Positions 46,022-56,033 of a stretch of 64,000 nt of DNA are shown here, piece after piece. The translations under genes were made by a program, and so were the position numbers. How positions within the stretch are numbered: position 1 is the first letter of the stretch; each line of letters opens with the position of its first letter. The notes under the pieces are model-generated. The model was not told the DNA's origin. It saw nothing but the letters and a program-made list of their open reading frames with translations, and made no database searches. Source of the DNA: Podaxis mareebaensis (Eukaryota; Basidiomycota; Agaricomycetes; Agaricales; Agaricaceae); assembly GCA_018524725.1 (NCBI GenBank), contig JAEUWP010000180.1, forward strand, positions 186,001-250,000, in the 5' to 3' direction.

Positions 46022-46950
46022 ATGGAACTCGCCCTTCGCACTGTTGAAACCCTCAAGTCTTTCCGAGTCAGTCGCTGTTGAGCCACCGACGAGTATATGT
46101 CACTGACCTGTCATGTGTTATCTTTACAGGAGACCAGACTCTCTGGATTGCGACCTCCTACTGAATTCTTCGACTACCACCGCATTTCAAAACCTGCAGA
46201 TCTAAACACCGCTACTTCAGTATGTTGTCATCCCGCACCATTCAGCCGCCTGAATATTGACCCGTCCTCCGTCTAATTAGCGGATATCCTACAACACTCG
46301 TTACTTCTCAGGTAAATAGACATTTTGTCCCCGCAGTAAACCGTGTATCTGGGCAATGGGCTGACGTGTACACGCATATTCGCCGTTTACCAGGAAATTA
46401 TGGACTCATCGTGGCTCTCCTCGCGGTGTATGCCGTGTACGTATACCACTCCTCTCGTGCCGGACTACGTTGGAATCTCATTCTACTATGACCTAAAGCC
46501 TGACAAACTACCTTTTACTCATTGCTATGGGCTTCCTCGTCGGTGGATTCGCCCTAATCAACAAATTCGGTATGTCCTGTTTCTCCAGCTAGGTTTCGTT
46601 CATCTACGTGTCACCATCAAATCACCGCGAACACGTACTTGCCTTTCTCGTGCTGCCACTTCACGTCGGCATTTATTTTTTCCTTCTCTCAGTTTGTGAT
46701 ATCGGACGCTGATCACCCTGAATTTCAACCAGCACCCGACGCGACCCAATTCGGTGAACACACCATCACCCAGAAACATCTTTACACTGGTCTCTTTGTT
46801 ATCGGTCTTCCTCTTCTCTGGCTCGCCTCACCGATCGGTACCTTCTTCTGGATTGTCGGCGCTTCAGCTGTCCTCATCCTTGGACACGCTTCTCTAATGG
46901 AACCTGGCGTCGAGAGTGATTATGCTGCTATCGACGGAGAGACGGTTTGA
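46022..46950 (+). CDS. YIP3: PRA1/Yip3 family prenylated Rab acceptor
   Basis: Small multi-pass Golgi/ER membrane protein that interacts with prenylated Rab GTPases. Five or more short exons give MELALRTVETLKSFRETRLS, then PPTEFFDYHRISKPADLNTA, RISYNTRYFSG and VNRVSGQWADVYTHIRRLPG. Hydrophobic pair one is NYGLIVALLAVYAVLTNYLL then LIAMGFLVGGFALINKF. After another exon, ITQKHLYTGLFVIGLPLLWL and SPIGTFFWIVGASAVLILGH form the second pair, then SLMEPGVESDYAAIDGETV at the end. The SRISYNTRYF and VYAVLTNYLLL segments are diagnostic of PRA1. A typical length of about 180 residues results. Confidence 0.85.
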
Positions 46951-48365
46951 GTTGCCGGCAACTAGACCAGACTTGCGCTATAATGTTGAACCTGTTTTCG
47001 TTCAGTCAATTTCAGAGGACAATATATTAGTTTACCGAGTTTCTTGTACTCCGAGTAATTTATTGGTTGACGACCTGGGGCTCTTGAACACTCTAGTCGA
47101 AGACGCCACTGACACGCTATAACCTAACTACCAAGGCCAAGCAAATATCATGGCACCTAAGAGAGAGACGAGATGATCGGTCCCATCCCCTGAGATGTAG
47201 GCGTGACGACGTAATCAAAATGACATTTCACCATACTAATTAGTGAACATCGAACACTGGGTGGTTGTAGGAGGTTGCACAGGTCAGCGCGACTGACAAG
47301 GCAATCACCAAAGCTACAGATGTTCAATATATGGAGAAGGGTCCGTAACCACGTTGCTACACACAAGATCAAACCAAGAAAAAACGAGTGGTCAGAGTGG
47401 CCGCTCTCCAGCCCAGGTCGCACCTGGCTTGGCCTATCACATCCAATTATCTATGTCCACCAGGGCCCATGGAAGGCCGATGCGGAGAAATCGAAGCTCG
47501 CACTGCCAGAGGATATGAGAGGCCTAACCCACGCATACTGTACTGTTTCGCTTCTCCCCGATCACCTCGTGGAACATCCGTGATATCGTCGGGCCGTTGG
47601 TTATGAGAGATTATCCAATGTTGTCGGCCGGATTCATTATTCATCGATATAGTTTGAGGCCAATAATATAGACAAGTGAGGGCGTGCAACGAAACCACAC
47701 ATGGCTACATGTATCTTTCTCTGCATTTCACCCGCATCATAGCACATGGTCTGGGGAGACTTCGGACAAAATTCTATCGCCGCAGTAGCTGTGAAATGCA
47801 AATCTTGAGAACGAGGTTTTTATTCTTGTGATGTAATGACATTGACAAACTCAACAGCGGGCGACACGATATGCAAAGCATGAATAACCGTTACAACTAA
47901 TACATCTGACGAGTTCATCAGGAAAACCGAAACATATAGGAAATGAAAAGAGAGAAAACCAGAAAGAGTAAGCCAAGCTGAGGAATCTGGGAGAACAGAT
48001 GCCACCGACACATATTGTAGCGGGGTAAAGGGGCGAACCGAACACGGGCCGACGAGAGAAAAAACACTAAAGAATAGGCAGAAACTAGAAGCCAAGCCGG
48101 GGAAGGTACACTCGAGCGGTCGGGTGAATTTTGGGGAAGGACTGCAAAAAGATAAAGCGGACAAGCCATGTATGGGGAAGAATGAACAATGAGAGTAGAA
48201 CATAAAATTCAAACCGTGAATCTTTCGTTGGGCAGATAGAACAGAATAAGTCAAGGAATGCCAAAGATAAACAGAGATACCAGAAAATGCCGTAGATGCC
48301 AGGAGAAAATGACACATTAAAGATCGTCATAACATAATACGCGCTCTTATTTTATGCTTCAGAGT
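46951..48365. other. 1.4 kb convergent intergenic region
   Basis: Lies between the stops of PRA1 (+) and ERT1 (-). It must include both 3' UTRs. Minus-strand ORFs at 47820-48317 are Phe/Ser/Leu-rich in all three frames, as expected from pyrimidine-rich untranslated sequence, and no family resemblance was seen. Plus-strand ORFs at 47275-47606 are also unconvincing. No tRNA or repeat noticed. Confidence 0.45.
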
Positions 48366-50579
48366 TCACAGCAGTGGTAACCATTGACCTATAGAAAATG
48401 AGTCTCTCATCGGTTTCCGAGTCTAGTTGAGTCACATACCGATAACCATACTGGGGAGGTCAAACAGATCTCGTCGTATCGAGAAGCAGAATGTCGTAGG
48501 GACTGGTGCTCCTGAAGGTTTCAATAGCACGCAATGTGAATACACCGACCGCGTGGTATTTTCGAATGCATGAGAAGCGAAGTTCTCCCAATACTCGACA
48601 ACAGACTGATTTTCGAAGAGCTGTGAAGTTCCGGGCCAGGGATCAGCAAAAGAGGTCCGGACGCACACCGAAGGCGAACACATAGTCAATTAGTCAAAAG
48701 AAACGACTTGCCTCATAGATATATTTTTTCTTGCTGACTAGTTCTTCCATCGGCCATTCTGTTAGCATACAGAATTCAGGCGCGACCAAGCAAATCTCTC
48801 CCGTGCGGCGCCAAACAACTGTAGGCGTACCGCTGAAGGATATTAGTTTCTCAAGTTCCTGAAAGTCGGTTGTGACGTCAGTCCTGGGGTCATCACCAAA
48901 TAGCACAAAGTTCTCACCAACAGAGACCGCTGGAAACACTTTTCCACAAATATCTCATCGTCAAGAGACAATGGCATTTGAAGCGCAATGAGCGACGGAC
49001 GGAATATCGCCAGTGCACGCACGATCCGTAGGATATCATTCTTCTCGAATCTGTTGAAAGAATTGATGTAGGAATGATGATCATATGATATAGCGGCGGC
49101 CAAAAAGGTTTGAAGAGTGCCATGTAGCGGATGATATTAGTCGTGGGTTCCCATGGAACTCTTGCGTTTGTGGAATACTTTATTAATACTACGCACCGAG
49201 TGGGTAAGTGTTTCATGAGAAAGTGGTAACCTTCCGTGTAGTCATACGGCGCCATCACCCGATCATTAATACTTTGTAACTTTGAACCGCGGGACTGAGG
49301 CCGGACGAGGTCCGTAATCCCGGAAGGGATTGATGCTACCGAACTTGGAGAAGCATTGGAGCTTGGAGGGGACAACAGACCGGTCGAAATCTCCTTAGCA
49401 GCGTCATGGCTGAACGAACCGACTATTGGAGACTTGGGACGTGAGTCCAAAGGATAACGTGGTTGGAGAGGGTGCAGTGGGTATGTCAAATCCGATACCT
49501 CTTCCGGCCGTTGCGACTGAGTATATGGGTATGTGAGGAAATTCGTTGGATTACTTGAGGGGGTCAAGGCATAAGCATTTAAACTGCGATACATTACTTT
49601 TACAAGGGCTATCATACCTTGATCCAAAGGCGCCGTTTACGGCGTCTAATCGCGGCGAGGTCGAGAAATCTATTGGATCCGAGGTTGAAGGCCAAGAGTA
49701 TGAGGGAGGTGGTGGCGGAGGCGGAGGCGATGTTGAGGACTCTGGCGGACTTGTATTGCCCAGGATTGCTGACAGGATCGAATACTCGAGGTTGGCCGCC
49801 TCTGAGCCGAACGAGAAATTGGGGTCGAAGGGAGCCCCCAATAGTGAATCTGCCTGAGGAAGAGTTTCTGCAGGGGCAACTGTGATGGCATTAGATAAGA
49901 TCACTGATGTTTTACGTAGAAACATAAGGAAGACGACAACCAACCTGGGGGAGCAGGTGCTGCTGGTGGTTCAGTACTTGCGGACTTGCTCTCCGAAGAG
50001 TTTCCAGCGGTTTTATTTCGTTTGAGGGCCTCTGTTAAATACACGTGATCAGCGAGATCCTTCCAACTCGATAATGGGACAGGATGATGAAAGTGAACGC
50101 ATACCAAGCTCGTCGTCGTCGAGAAGGTATTTAGCCTTTTTACGATGACCTTCGGTGCAATTGTTTGCAATGCCACGCTTGATGCAGCGTTGGCACGGAC
50201 GTGCTGGCAGCAGCGAATTAAAAAAGCGTTTAGCAACGTAGCCAGCAACCACGCTGGAAGAATACGCACAATCGTCGCAAGTCAAGTGAGCTTTCTGGCA
50301 ATGAAAGCAAGCGCGGTTGGCTTTCTTTTTCTTTGGTCCGTCACGAGCTTTTCGAGCTTGTCCACTGGGCTCTGTTGCGGAATCCTCGGGGGTATCGGTA
50401 CGCTTGCGTTTCATAGAAGACGGAGGCTCGGTAGCCTTTTTCTTTGCTGTCTGAGACTGTGTCGAAGGTCCAGCCTGAGCATTCTGCATTTGCGCGGGAT
50501 TGACGTAGGTGGGCGTTGAGGAGGAGAGGGGTACCGCGAGGGTCGCGGGCCGCGGTGCAACAGCGTAGACAGTGGACAT
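48366..50579 (-). CDS. ERT1: ERT1/AcuK-type Zn2Cys6 activator of gluconeogenesis
   Basis: Transcription factor family controlling gluconeogenic and respiratory genes on non-fermentable carbon. Starts [21 protein letters not shown] Lys/Arg-rich stretch precedes the zinc cluster [15 protein letters not shown], then [20 protein letters not shown] across an intron, giving CX2CX6CX5CX2CX8C and the family signature [12 protein letters not shown] long Ser/Pro-rich middle follows, including a run of eight Pro. The C-terminal PAS-like part has [20 protein letters not shown] near 49020, [20 protein letters not shown] after an intron, and [20 protein letters not shown] near 48780. The last exon, rebuilt over an intron at 48383-48440, reads [11 protein letters not shown] before the stop at 48366. 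Divergent from MTQ1. Confidence 0.9.
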
Positions 50580-50971
50580 GAGGGGAGTAGAGGCTACGAG
50601 GCGATGGTGGCCAGGATGGAAGTGGAGGTAGAGGATGAGGGGAAGGGTGAGCGGACCGAGGAAGGAATGGCTCAGAGGACAGAGGAACTTGACAGGTTAA
50701 TCCTGCGGCGGCCTTGGGTGGGCAGCTGATCCTCCTCATTTTATTCGCTAGATCACTCTTTTTCCTGCTCGTCAGCACCCCCTTTTTGGTCATATTCCTG
50801 TCACAAAATCTCTTTAAGTATATTCACCCACCCCCCGGCCGGAAAATGTCACACTTGCGGTGACAGTCGCACCGGCAACTCGGCACTGACCCTGGCCAAC
50901 ATCACCTCCTGGCGGTCGTTTCCCTGCGACTCTTGTCTGTCGCCAGTCCGCCACAAAGTATCCAGTATCGG
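50580..50971. promoter_or_regulatory. Shared promoter of ERT1 and MTQ1
   Basis: 392 nt between divergent start codons. G/A-rich on the plus strand near 50580-50700 (so C/T-rich toward ERT1) and C/T-rich near 50820-50935 (toward MTQ1), as expected for two core promoters. No CACGTG site. No gene seen. Confidence 0.45.
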
Positions 50972-51889
50972 ATGCAGTCCCATTTACTTGCGAAACTCGC
51001 CGCCAGGTTGGGCGGGAGACAAGCATCGCTCGAATGGAGATGGATCAATGAAGCTGTTGCATCAGCGCCGTCTAAATATTCCCTCCAGGACATGGTCCGC
51101 CGGCGTTGCCTCGGCGAACCATTACAGTATATCCTAGGTCCCCTGCCTCCAGTCATACTTTTATTGACATTGCCCCTAACATCTCCCTCCCGCACAGGTA
51201 CTCAACCATTTGGTCCGCTTAATCTCCTTGTCCGCCCTCCAGTTCTCATTCCTCGTCCTGAGACTGAATACTGGGTTATAAAGCTCTCAGAGACGATACG
51301 CCCTACCGCTCAAAATCCCTGTACACTTCTAGACCTTGGCACAGGCTCGGGATGCATCCCTCTACTTCTCTGTCACCTTTGGCCGCCAGGGAGCCTCCAT
51401 GCGCACGGCGTAGACATATCTCCCCACGCAATACGTTTGGCCAACGACAACGCGCTTCTCTCCGGTATTCCAACACCTTCTGATGGTGCGAAATTAAAAG
51501 ACAACAACATTTTTGGGACAACACTTGCGAGCTTCCTTGCGCCGACTTTCCCTGACCAGCTCCAAATCAAACCCCCATTCGACATTGTCACATCGAACCC
51601 GCCATACATACCCTGGAAAGAGTATGTTGACTTACCCCGCTCCGTATCAGATTACGAGGACCCTAGGGCCTTATTTGGCGGTCCGTCCGGCCTTGAGTTC
51701 TACGAAGCAATAGCCCGCTTTGTGGGACGCAAAGGTATGGTCAGTCCCGATGGTGTCGTAGCGCTAGAGGTTGGGAGGGGACAAGCCAAGACGGTTGAGG
51801 AGCTGATCCGGACAACCGGACGGGTACGCCATACAGAGATATGGGCGGATCCATGGGGAGTTGAGCGGGCGGTCATTGGGCGCATGTGA
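50972..51889 (+). CDS. MTQ1: HemK-type glutamine N5-methyltransferase (mitochondrial release factor)
   Basis: Methylates the GGQ glutamine of a peptide release factor; the mitochondrial member in yeast is Mtq1. Starts MQSHLLAKLAARLGGRQASL. The N-terminal domain contains DMVRRRCLGEPLQYIL, then a 60-nt intron (51138-51197), then GTQPFGPLNLLVRPPVLIPR, which includes the family motif PRPETEYWV. The SAM-binding motif is TLLDLGTGSGCIPLLLCHLW. The catalytic motif NPPYIPW lies near 51598. The end is EIWADPWGVERAVIGRM. The frame is open 13 codons upstream without an ATG. The intron length is a multiple of three and has no stop, so a retained form stays open. Confidence 0.9.
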   Translation: MQSHLLAKLAARLGGRQASLEWRWINEAVASAPSKYSLQDMVRRRCLGEPLQYILGPLPPVILLLTLPLTSPSRTGTQPFGPLNLLVRPPVLIPRPETEYWVIKLSETIRPTAQNPCTLLDLGTGSGCIPLLLCHLWPPGSLHAHGVDISPHAIRLANDNALLSGIPTPSDGAKLKDNNIFGTTLASFLAPTFPDQLQIKPPFDIVTSNPPYIPWKEYVDLPRSVSDYEDPRALFGGPSGLEFYEAIARFVGRKGMVSPDGVVALEVGRGQAKTVEELIRTTGRVRHTEIWADPWGVERAVIGRM

Positions 51890-52449
51890 TTGTGATGTGC
51901 GGTAACAGACATGGACTAGATACTTGTGAGAGTAAGTATCTGTTGCAATTGTCATACGTTGTAATGTAAGTACAAACAGGGGACAGGTGTCGGGACCAGC
52001 GATAAGCCGGAGAAGAACCTAGAAGAACTGGAGTGATCACATACTTGTGCGATGACCCCGATATGGCACTCGGATCGTCGGCTCCGATCTCTCTGCCAAG
52101 AATAGATTTCTCCAAGACGTCATGTTCGCCCATCCGTCGTCGATCACCTCTATTTACCACGTTTTTCATTATTTCCTCGCCGTGGCAGTGACTTCACAGT
52201 GACTTTCCGTCCTTGGACATCGTCTCGTCCTTTTAAGACACACGTATTCAGACATCTCCTTTCCTTGCCCACAACAGAGACATGTTGTATACTCGTGCCT
52301 ACCTCTCCTTCCTCGTAAACCCCGAGTTTGCATCCACACCGTGGCTTACACTCATAGCGTGTAGTAATTTACTGGCAATTGATTAACGTTACCCAAGACC
52401 CTCTTTTACGTGCTGCGTCCGGCAATCGATCCAGTTAACACCGTGCAGC
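51890..52449. other. Intergenic region between MTQ1 and the F-box gene
   Basis: 560 nt, same-strand flanking genes. It should hold the MTQ1 3' UTR and the F-box promoter. I see nothing else in it. Confidence 0.45.
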
Positions 52450-54033
52450 ATGCCAACCCCTCCGGTTTACGTACCGGAAAAAATACCTCTGCACACTACT
52501 TCATACAATGTTTGCGAATGTGCCACCTGCCAACACACAGCATATAGATTGTCTAGCTCGACTCATACCACCCATCTCTCGTTTCTTCATGTGCCGACCA
52601 TGAACTACCACTTTTCCCCTGACTGCCTGCCGGTCGAAATCCTGCAAGAGATTTTCTTTCGATGTCTGCCAGAGCCGGCTAACGACAACGTACATCCCAT
52701 CTCCTGGCATCGAGAGACGCTCGCAAGCGCCAAGAACGCGCCCTTGCTACTATGCCGCATCTGCAGGCGGTGGCGTGACATCACCCTCTCCTCACCAAAT
52801 CTCTGGACAACCATGTCGGTTAACATTCGTTTGGGTGTTGCGGTCCCTGCACCGGATCTGGTTTCGGTGTGGTTATCCCGATCCGGAGCGCTGCCCTTGA
52901 ACCTTGCGCTATATCAACAGAACGAATCCGTCAACAATCGCATTGTAGCAGGCCAAATACTCGACATTCTCAAGAGGTATACTTCCCAATGGGGTGACGT
53001 CCGATTTGAGCTTTTTGGTCCTCGCTACAATCGATTACTTGCGGCGGACGAAAGAGCTGGCCCATTGCTCAGGAGATTCCGACTTTACACTTCACATCTG
53101 TTTCCGGAGCAGGAGGAGAAGGGTTTGTTCACCGTTTTCAACCACGTACCTCAGCTCCGAAGCTTCCACGTATCCCGTATCCCCGACCTTGACCTGTTTG
53201 GGGGTAGTTCTATCCCAATCCCCTGGAAACAGCTCACACACCTTACCTTGGAATACGTCCCTGCGGTTGGAACAGCGCTCCATATTCTCGACATGTGTCC
53301 CAATCTCGAGAGCTGCAACATGAAAATCGACACTGTTCGCGGTTCACTGTTATTTGACCCCCCACATCTTCCAAAACTGCGCACGCTTTCAATCAACCTT
53401 GGGTTTGAATCCTTGGCTTGTTTCTTGGATCAACTCATTCTTCCACAATTGACCGACCTCACGGTGTATGTGAGAGGTCCGCTAGAGCAATATGGGTGGG
53501 CACAGGAACAATTTGGTGCCTTTCTCACCCGATCAAACTGTCACATCCGCCGGCTAGAGATCCATGACACCGGCATGAGCAGTTTGGAATTTGCGGCATG
53601 CCTTCAGCATCCGAGTCTACAAACGCTCACTGAACTCGTCATCGATGACACCAGAGATTGGACTTGGGATCCGTTCGTTACTTACGAAGCATTGGACCTC
53701 TTGACCGTGTCCGCCTTCCACAATCAAATGCCAACGCACGGCACCACATCGCATGGTGCTCTTCATTCACATGCATCGAGCGGTAGCGCTGTCAAACAGA
53801 AGCCTTGCTTTCTGTCATTCCTCGAGCGATTAATAGTTCGGGGAAACTGTTTCCTCTCGCCAGACGGCACAATTGCCGACATGGTTGAATCACGTTGGAG
53901 ATGCTACAGCGAGGAAGTCGTGCGCATGAAACTCGTGGAGGTTGAGCTGCCGGAAAACCACATGGAGGATACGAGGCGGTTGAAAGAATTTCAGGGTGAG
54001 GGGTTGGAGGTCGTACTCACGCAGCCGTACTGA
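52450..54033 (+). CDS. F-box protein with leucine-rich C-terminal region
   Basis: Probable substrate receptor of an SCF ubiquitin ligase. An intronless ORF of 527 residues. The F-box is CLPVEILQEIFFRCLPEP, then LLLCRICRRWRDITLSSPNL and W, near residues 57-120. The rest consists of Leu-rich segments of irregular length (VPQLRSFHVSRIPDLDLFG, WKQLTHLTLEYVPAVGTALH, LPKLRTLSINLGFESLACFL), as in the large agaricomycete F-box families. A second in-frame ATG at 52600 (MNYHFSPDCLPVE) sits just before the F-box and may be the true start. The first 50 residues contain CECATCQH but no recognised domain. No substrate can be inferred. Confidence 0.82.
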   Translation: MPTPPVYVPEKIPLHTTSYNVCECATCQHTAYRLSSSTHTTHLSFLHVPTMNYHFSPDCLPVEILQEIFFRCLPEPANDNVHPISWHRETLASAKNAPLLLCRICRRWRDITLSSPNLWTTMSVNIRLGVAVPAPDLVSVWLSRSGALPLNLALYQQNESVNNRIVAGQILDILKRYTSQWGDVRFELFGPRYNRLLAADERAGPLLRRFRLYTSHLFPEQEEKGLFTVFNHVPQLRSFHVSRIPDLDLFGGSSIPIPWKQLTHLTLEYVPAVGTALHILDMCPNLESCNMKIDTVRGSLLFDPPHLPKLRTLSINLGFESLACFLDQLILPQLTDLTVYVRGPLEQYGWAQEQFGAFLTRSNCHIRRLEIHDTGMSSLEFAACLQHPSLQTLTELVIDDTRDWTWDPFVTYEALDLLTVSAFHNQMPTHGTTSHGALHSHASSGSAVKQKPCFLSFLERLIVRGNCFLSPDGTIADMVESRWRCYSEEVVRMKLVEVELPENHMEDTRRLKEFQGEGLEVVLTQPY

Positions 54034-56033
54034 CATTGGCCGTGAGTTGTGGATTGGGGGCCCGTATTGGACAGTAGGGCCTGGAGGCTTTTCGCTAAAT
54101 GACGTTTGCGCCGCTGTTCCGTGGTTGGTGATCGGTACCTGTGATTGGCGAAGGACTTGGAAGATCGAATGTTTGACGGGAATTAGAGGGTGCCGTCGGC
54201 TAAGTTGCCAACATATGTCATGTCGCAGCCAATGCGATACTTTAGATTCCTCTTCTTCATTATCTTTAGATAGACATTTCTTTGTGATAGACGGTGCTCG
54301 GCTTCGATTTGACTTCTGGCGTAGATATAGATATAGACTACTAGAGTGCAAGCTTCTTAGATTACATAGTTCCTTACGACAATCTCTCTTTCTTTTCGCA
54401 TATCTCTTTCAGAACGCAGTAGAACCCCGAGTTGTAATTGACTTCTATTGGTCGTTATCTCCAGCATGCACCTGAGCGACAACCTTATCGACACCGTAGA
54501 ACGGTGGCACACAATAGATACTTCCCTGCACGCCTACATCCCGTGGAGGTCGATTGGTCCGTGGAAATGCCCCCGATAACACCCTCGTCGTATCGACGTG
54601 GTGAGGTAGCTGCTGGTAGCTGTTCGTCAACGTGGGTCTCTGAGTTTATTGCGGACTCAATCGCACCAGGAAAAGGGTCGCCCGTAGATCCTTGGGGTAA
54701 TGGAGTAACTTAGTAGACTCGAGAGACCCCCTTCTGACCGCTACACCCTGCTACACCCCGGGGCTGTCCTCACTCCGGTTTCGTATCAGCCTACTCGTCC
54801 TCTGTGCATCACCTCGGGGGGATGATACGCATTCTCATAGCGGCGAACCAGAGTTTAAGCCTTGATTTTCAATACAAACGCTACAGCTCTCACCAATGGG
54901 CTGCGTGGTACCAATCGCTGACTCCACGTTGTAGGTTTCGGATGAACTTTACGTCAATCCACAGCATCATATGTATGGGCGGAAGTGTAATTCCGCAAGA
55001 ACTTTCCTTCCCGCCTCGTGCTGGTTCTCTTCTCATTTGCGGGTGCGTCGGTGTGCCATAAATAGCCCGAGCTAAGATTATGAAAACTACCGCGAGCAAT
55101 CGTGGCTCACTTTAACACGGAACTTCTAATTCAAGCTCAAACTCAAGTCTTCTTGCGAAGGGATCGTTCATTCATGCTATAACAGAGGGTACAAAGGTCT
55201 GTTATCGCGAGGATGAAGGACCCTTCGCATCGGTCCTCAAGCTGAAGGGCCAGGTAATGGTGATCAAAAAGAACCAGGGGTGCGCCTTCTCTTAGGGGCA
55301 GTCAATGACGGAAATTGGGTGTCTCCTATAGAAGCATCCCCGATGTGTTCTGTGGTCACAAGTTTGTCAGCAAGAGTACCTCAGAAGGTCCCTTATTTTT
55401 ATGCTTTAACCAGAAATAGTTCGCTGCTACTGTCTGGTCGTATGGCCCCTCACCCACGGCACGCGACCAGCTAACCCAAGATTTCTTCTGGCGCCAAAGT
55501 CACACCTCCAGCATTCATCCGAAGATCTTCTCCTGCACACGACCTGGAAATAGGTTCCGCGACGTCTCGATAGTGTCAGAGTACTTTGTTGTTCCGAGAG
55601 AGCGATATCAGCGGGTACTTTTCTGGGACCGGCTACTTAAGGCTTGCGTACCGTTGTCTTACCAATTAAGGCCATGCCGCAGGGACTTAATGCCACCACA
55701 CTCCACACTACGAGAAACTTATGTTTTTACTCAATGAAAACGACCCACAGTCGCACTGGCACTGTATTTGTGCCGCAATTACTCAAGACATTCCCTAAAG
55801 GTGACAGGTTGTCGGAACCAGGGAAGCGGGGACGTACTGCCGCCAGTACGCATCGGTAGTTTGGACACGGGCCTAACGTGTGAACAAACGTTATCTCTAC
55901 TTATCGGACCGCCCCAAAAACCTTATAGACCTCACCTGAATTAGGAACTCTCCACCGACTGACATCCCTCCTAGATTATAGACCGTTGGCCAGTGTACCC
56001 AAGCTTCTCATCTTTATCACATATTATCTCCTC
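54034..56033. other. 2 kb gene-poor island
   Basis: The longest stretch without a recognisable gene. ORFs are short and show no family resemblance on either strand. Minor features: GTAGATATAGATATAGAC near 54323 and CTACACCCTGCTACACCCC near 54743. One plus-strand frame near 55150-55295 is mildly protein-like (EGTKVCYREDEGPFASVLKL), which may be a remnant. No terminal repeats, polymerase motifs or target-site duplications were noticed, so I do not call a transposon. Confidence 0.4.

Noticed and set aside
47820..48317. Hydrophobic minus-strand ORF of 165 codons
   Set aside because: All three frames are open and Phe/Ser/Leu-rich, which is what C/T-rich 3' UTR of ERT1 would give; no start context or family match.
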